Assembly (NCBI GenBank): GCA_964536215.1
Contig: CAZHWT010000003.1
Span: 14,399 to 78,398 of the forward strand
Length of the DNA: 64,000 bases
From: CAZHWT01 sp964536215
GTDB taxonomy: Bacteria > Patescibacteriota > CAZHWT01
Direction of reading: 5' to 3'
In this document: piece by piece, positions 60,105 to 64,000 of the stretch
Layout of the letters: every line of letters begins with the position of its first letter
How positions within the stretch are numbered: the first letter of the stretch is position 1
Program-made: the position numbers and the translations under genes
The notes under the pieces: generated by a model
Seen by the model: only the letters and a program-made list of their open reading frames with translations
Told to the model about the DNA's origin: nothing
The model's database searches: none

Positions 60105-60830
60105 ATGGTATCACGCTTTTTATTGCCACCGTATCGCCAGATACACATTATCATTTTTGGATCCATTACCCTCGCACTCTGGACTGCCTTTCTGGTATGG
60201 ACTGTAATTTTACCCAGCCTTACGCCTCATCGATCTTCTACTTCAGCGCAGGACCAAGGCTCAATCGAAGTGCAGGCTATCGAGGGTGAGGCTGAAACGT
60301 TTTCCTCAACCCCTTCAGCGCAACCTATTCATGTTCCACCCACGCCAACGCCCACTCTTAACCCTAATCGGGCTTGTCGAGTTCTGGAGACGGGAGCGGC
60401 GGCGGTTGTATCTATAATAGGCCAAGATAAGGACGTGGCGCCTATAGCCGATTTGCCAATCCCCGCCGGTGGCGACACGGAAACCTGCGTTCTCACTAAT
60501 CGCATCGCCTCAACAGATCAGAAAGAGCAGGCGGCTACAGAGTTGGCCGGACTCATGATGACGACCTTTACCAATAAGGCTGCGGCCACAGCCGCTTTTG
60601 ACCGACTCAAGTCCGCTAACACCAATACAACTGTTGAGGTAGTTGGGTTACCAGCTGTCTACGACACGACCACCTTTGTGGTAATTGTGCAAAAGGAAGC
60701 AATTGTTTATCAGTTCTACGCTGGCCAGCTGCCACCAAGTAGCAAGAGTCAGGAGTTATCGGTAAAACTAGCCACTATCTGCCTGATGGATCAATCGGTT
60801 TTATATCTTACTCCCGAGGCGGATAAATAG
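60105..60830 (+). CDS. Membrane-anchored extracellular protein of surface unit 2
   Basis: This 241-residue paralogue of 56163-56906 has the N-terminus LLPPYRQIHIIIFGSIT, one membrane helix, a Pro/Thr linker, then RACRVLETGAAAVVSIIGQDKDVAPIADL and ETCVLTN (the two conserved Cys) and YDTTTFVVIVQKEAIVYQFYAG. The shared QDKDVAPI/KQENVAPF segment marks the domain core. Like its twin it directly precedes a giant secreted gene, with 6 bp between them. Confidence 0.72.
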   Translation: MVSRFLLPPYRQIHIIIFGSITLALWTAFLVWTVILPSLTPHRSSTSAQDQGSIEVQAIEGEAETFSSTPSAQPIHVPPTPTPTLNPNRACRVLETGAAAVVSIIGQDKDVAPIADLPIPAGGDTETCVLTNRIASTDQKEQAATELAGLMMTTFTNKAAATAAFDRLKSANTNTTVEVVGLPAVYDTTTFVVIVQKEAIVYQFYAGQLPPSSKSQELSVKLATICLMDQSVLYLTPEADK

Positions 60831-60836
60831 AAACGT

Positions 60837-63800
60837 ATGAATATGAAGCAATGGATGCGCCAATATCATAGATTGTACAGATTGTGTGGCTTGGTGGTGA
60901 CCGTTCTGGCGATTGGCTTAGCTCTATCCCTACTGAAAGGCTCCCAACCGCCAATCGCCCAAGCTGCTGATCCCTATGAAGGGTTTACGCCATTTAGTTT
61001 TTCACTATATTGTCGCAACTACTTTATTGCTTGGGGCATGAAGCTGGAGTCTATTAAGGTTCGCATGGTTTCTCCAGATGCAAAAGGTGAAAACTATACC
61101 GAATACGGAACGCCAAACGGCGGCACCTACTACACGGCTATCGGCGTGGTGGATGCAAACCCTGGAGCTTACAACGAGTCAGCCTACATTACGAAAGTTG
61201 ATGCCAATAAGAATCCTTTGGCACCAGAGTTGTTTGTTAAGACCCAGCCGGTCAAAGCCTGCGCGGATATTGCTGCTACCTCATTGACTACTTCTAAAAA
61301 GGTTTACCATGTCGGTGAAACTATATCGGCCACCATCGCTCTTAAAAATAACTCGACGACGGCAATTGAATCCCAACCGGGCGTTACCACTACTTTGTCG
61401 TACGGCAATGGCCAAGGTACTACATTTACGGACTCGGCAGGGTTTGGCGGCAATCAAAGCCGCAACTACACAAAAACCTGGACCGTATCTACGCCAAAAA
61501 TCTACCAAGCCAGCAGTCATACCGATGATATTCGGTTTAGATTTGCGCCTGGTGGCATGTATCCTTATCTTGACACTATTGGCTGGCCACCGCCAGGGAA
61601 TTATTGGGATAAATTGGCCGAAGAGAATCTGGCTAATAACAATATCTCAGGGGCATACTACGCGGTTATTGTTCCACCCAAAAACTTTACTGCGTCGGCC
61701 AGTTGTCGCTCGGCGACGCTTAAGTGGACGGCCGGTCAGGCGATTAGTCAGTACCAACTGGCGGTAAAAGATAGCGGTGGGTCTCTGGTGGCACCAATCC
61801 AGACTATCTCCGGAACGGCTATTGGCGCGACGCTAAGTAATTTGCCGACCAACAAGGGCGTGCTGCATTATACTCTCACGCCCATCGTACTGATTAATGG
61901 TGTGCCGGTTAAAGACATAGAGATTACCGGTGCTTCTTTTACTCCAGATGGCTGTATTGATTTGAGTAGTGTGAGCTATTCCCTGGCTGACTCTAGCGGT
62001 AAAACGAGACGAATATTCGCCACCAGCGAATCCATATTCTTTACCTCCACTGTGCGAAACAATTCCTCGGTTTCGGCTGCGGCTGGCGTGGATTCCAGAT
62101 TTTATAAAGATAACAATGCCTACTACCCCAATTATCCGGATTCGACCATTGTCCATGGCGCCTGGGGGCCTGGTAGTCAATTTAGCTATGCGTCATATCC
62201 AGGCGGGGTGTATGAATCAGAATTCTCTAAAAAGTCGGTTAACTGGTCGGGGACGGGCCAGCATCAGGCCATGTTCAGAATCAACCGGGCAGAGGATAGT
62301 GGCCCTGTGCACGAAACTAACTACAGCAACAATGTCAGGAGCTACGACTACGCCATGATAAAGATGCCAACTAATTTACAGGTGGCGGCTAAGTGTAAGT
62401 CGGCTGTGTTTAGCTGGAGTGGCGGCGAAGGAATTGAGCAGTATCAAATCAAGATTACCAATACTACGACCGGTGGCAGTGATACCTACTCAAACATTCC
62501 CGGCGGCAATACTTCACTACAACGCGACCTGGCCGAAGGACCCAATGATTATACCTGGCAACTGATTCCTCAGGTAACGATAAACGGAACACTGGTGTCT
62601 TATGACGGCCCGATAAAAACAAACTCTTTTGCCACACCAAGCTGTCCTAAGTTTGAAGTCAAAAACCCCACTCAAATCAATGTTGTGCCTGGCGAATCAG
62701 GAGAAGGTCAGTTTACTATTAGCTTTATTAACGAGGAGGCCTGGAAAAACTTAGACACGGGCAGAGCTTTACTTACCTTTGCCTCGATTGTTAAGAAGGG
62801 GCAGGCCTGTTCGACCGTAAGTGGCTTTACGTCAGCCTTTGGGCTAACGCCGACCTTTAATGTAGGGTATGCGGATAAGACGCAAGGCTGGTACGATTTT
62901 GATCCAAGTGGCAGTGTGCAAAAATCGGTGACGGTCAGCTCAACTATATCGGCGCCAATTGGAGAATATACGCTTTGTCTAAACGCTCGGGGGTGGCAGA
63001 AGGGTGGAGCGGCTGCCGAGGCCGAAGTTATTGCTCTTACGCCTACGTTCCAAATGACTATTAAAGTGGCAAGACTGGCTTGGCTGCAAGTCGGACAGCA
63101 TCCCGGTGTTGGGAACGGCACTGGCGATATCTATTCCAATTGGCCATTCGGACTGCGCGTGCCAGCTGATAAGTACCTGTTTAGCCAAGGAGTAGCCGGA
63201 GTAGTCATTAGTGCGGCCAGTAGCCTCAGCAGTGTCCCAGCTCAAAGGACAGCCGATGTGCCTACTCGTCGATGGCGAGTAGAGAACTACTTTAGCCACG
63301 TTCAGCAACCCGAGGATGGGGTCTTAAACACTACCACATTTGCTAGCTTTGCCAAGCAAGTCGACAGGCTGACCGTAGGACGAAAGACGTCTATTCAGAC
63401 AGCTGCTCTACGCAATGGCAGCCCTACTAGCAATCCTGGCAAAATTGCTGATGCTGGCTGTACGCCAGGGCGGTCGTATGATGCAGTCAAGATTGTTCCA
63501 GACAGTGGCTCAGAGGTGGTTTGGGACGGAGGGCGCATTAACGCATCTACTTTCTGTCCTATGATTATGCAGATTGGCCCAGACGCCGATGGTAATCCGG
63601 TCGATTTTGTGATTAATGTTAGTTCAAAGCCAACTAAGACTCAGGATCCGACGGGAGCTCGGCCACTCATTTACTTAGTCAGTGGCAGCGTTAAGATTTC
63701 GTGTGAGACTAAGGCGTTGAATAATATGATGCTTATATGGAACCAGGGTTTTGACGATGCCTATGATAAAGATAGCCGCTGTGGCGGCGAGGCCACAACT

Positions 63801-64000
63801 CAGTTAATTGTTCAAGGATCTTTGATTGCCTTGCCCGGATCGTGGGGCTTTTCGCCGGTTAGCGATGGCTCGGTGCCAGGGTTGCGTCGCAATGATCCGA
63901 CCACGGACGAGCCGGGGGAGATTGTTCAGTACAATCCGGAAATTATATATAATTTGTCTGAGATTTTTAGCGGCAATAGTACTGTCTGGTGGACAGAAGC
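60837..64000 (+). CDS. Large secreted repeat protein of surface unit 2 (partial at window end)
   Basis: The frame opens with MNMKQWMRQYHR and a signal helix (about 15-40, PIAQA) and stays open to the window edge, at least 1054 codons. It is paralogous to 56903-60031: ACADIAATSLTTSKKVYHVG against CADIVATNFNLDKTVYHVG, PPKNFTASASC, and a C-terminal region with WLQVGQHPGVGNGTGDIYSN, LIYLVSGSVKI and LIVQGSLIALPG. By comparison with its twin it should end within a few residues past 64000. It has the same Cys-punctuated modular design. Function is unknown. Confidence 0.78.
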   Translation, partial: MNMKQWMRQYHRLYRLCGLVVTVLAIGLALSLLKGSQPPIAQAADPYEGFTPFSFSLYCRNYFIAWGMKLESIKVRMVSPDAKGENYTEYGTPNGGTYYTAIGVVDANPGAYNESAYITKVDANKNPLAPELFVKTQPVKACADIAATSLTTSKKVYHVGETISATIALKNNSTTAIESQPGVTTTLSYGNGQGTTFTDSAGFGGNQSRNYTKTWTVSTPKIYQASSHTDDIRFRFAPGGMYPYLDTIGWPPPGNYWDKLAEENLANNNISGAYYAVIVPPKNFTASASCRSATLKWTAGQAISQYQLAVKDSGGSLVAPIQTISGTAIGATLSNLPTNKGVLHYTLTPIVLINGVPVKDIEITGASFTPDGCIDLSSVSYSLADSSGKTRRIFATSESIFFTSTVRNNSSVSAAAGVDSRFYKDNNAYYPNYPDSTIVHGAWGPGSQFSYASYPGGVYESEFSKKSVNWSGTGQHQAMFRINRAEDSGPVHETNYSNNVRSYDYAMIKMPTNLQVAAKCKSAVFSWSGGEGIEQYQIKITNTTTGGSDTYSNIPGGNTSLQRDLAEGPNDYTWQLIPQVTINGTLVSYDGPIKTNSFATPSCPKFEVKNPTQINVVPGESGEGQFTISFINEEAWKNLDTGRALLTFASIVKKGQACSTVSGFTSAFGLTPTFNVGYADKTQGWYDFDPSGSVQKSVTVSSTISAPIGEYTLCLNARGWQKGGAAAEAEVIALTPTFQMTIKVARLAWLQVGQHPGVGNGTGDIYSNWPFGLRVPADKYLFSQGVAGVVISAASSLSSVPAQRTADVPTRRWRVENYFSHVQQPEDGVLNTTTFASFAKQVDRLTVGRKTSIQTAALRNGSPTSNPGKIADAGCTPGRSYDAVKIVPDSGSEVVWDGGRINASTFCPMIMQIGPDADGNPVDFVINVSSKPTKTQDPTGARPLIYLVSGSVKISCETKALNNMMLIWNQGFDDAYDKDSRCGGEATTQLIVQGSLIALPGSWGFSPVSDGSVPGLRRNDPTTDEPGEIVQYNPEIIYNLSEIFSGNSTVWWTE

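Noticed and set aside
1..64000. Alternative genetic code with UGA as glycine
   Set aside because: UGA ends several clear genes (for example at 13861, 21011 and 28390).
1..64000. tRNA and rRNA genes
   Set aside because: I looked for T-loop and anticodon-arm patterns and rRNA core strings and saw none; a covariance-model scan would be decisive.

Overview
This window looks like a chromosome segment from a Patescibacteria/CPR-type bacterium. A Saccharibacteria-like lineage is my best guess, but it is only a guess because no rRNA or ribosomal protein gene is present. The supporting traits are many secreted proteins with Pro/Thr/Ser linkers, gametolysin-like metallopeptidases, CARDB-like adhesin modules, a SipW/TasA-type system, and a compact repair set. 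UGA is used as a normal stop (for example the genes ending at 13861, 21011 and 28390), which argues against code-25 lineages. I found no tRNA, rRNA, CRISPR array or prophage. A 100-N scaffold gap lies at 25998-26097.

Layout. 1-6.8 kb: end of a possible TIM-barrel gene, a tail-fibre/C1q-like secreted-type protein, and two tandem paralogous membrane-anchored metallopeptidases. 6.9-25.8 kb: housekeeping and stress genes, comprising two sensor kinases (one degenerate), two Nudix hydrolases, Mug, a cyanophycin-synthetase-like ATP-grasp enzyme, a cysteine-free MutY-like glycosylase, a DUF475/TerC-type membrane protein, GlmS, an SRAP/HMCES protein, a Y-family polymerase with a small partner, a REP-associated transposase, a CsoR-type metal operon and MurB. 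26-42.8 kb: a surface-glycan region with GT-C-like membrane proteins, GT2 and GT4 glycosyltransferases, a polysaccharide pyruvyl transferase, a flippase and a processive GT2. 43-49 kb: a probable matrix module with a NodB deacetylase carrying four repeat modules, a TasA/camelysin-like fibre protein, and a SipW-type signal peptidase fused to what looks like its own type of substrate. 49-55 kb: a DHA2-type MFS pump, topoisomerase IB, and a DEDDh exonuclease/GIY-YIG fusion. 55-64 kb: an LPxxG-like surface protein, then two tandem copies of a two-gene unit (a membrane-anchored protein plus a very large secreted repeat protein) driven by matching promoters.

Two genome-wide themes stand out. First, at least eight genes have a good -10 box ending only 6-7 nt before the ATG and no Shine-Dalgarno, so they are probably leaderless; they include most of the DNA-repair genes. 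Second, intergenic 3' regions are packed with several families of palindromic repeats: a GTACGTAC family, an AT-rich family, TGTCCGCC hairpins, long inverted repeats, and REP hairpins flanking the transposase. Some of these repeats appear to have inserted in frame inside protein-coding genes, as Rickettsia palindromic elements do.

The genes around 26-49 kb fit one process. Polymer is made by glycosyltransferases, moved by the flippase or the processive GT2, decorated with pyruvate, partly deacetylated outside the cell, and assembled with a protein fibre matured by the dedicated signal peptidase.
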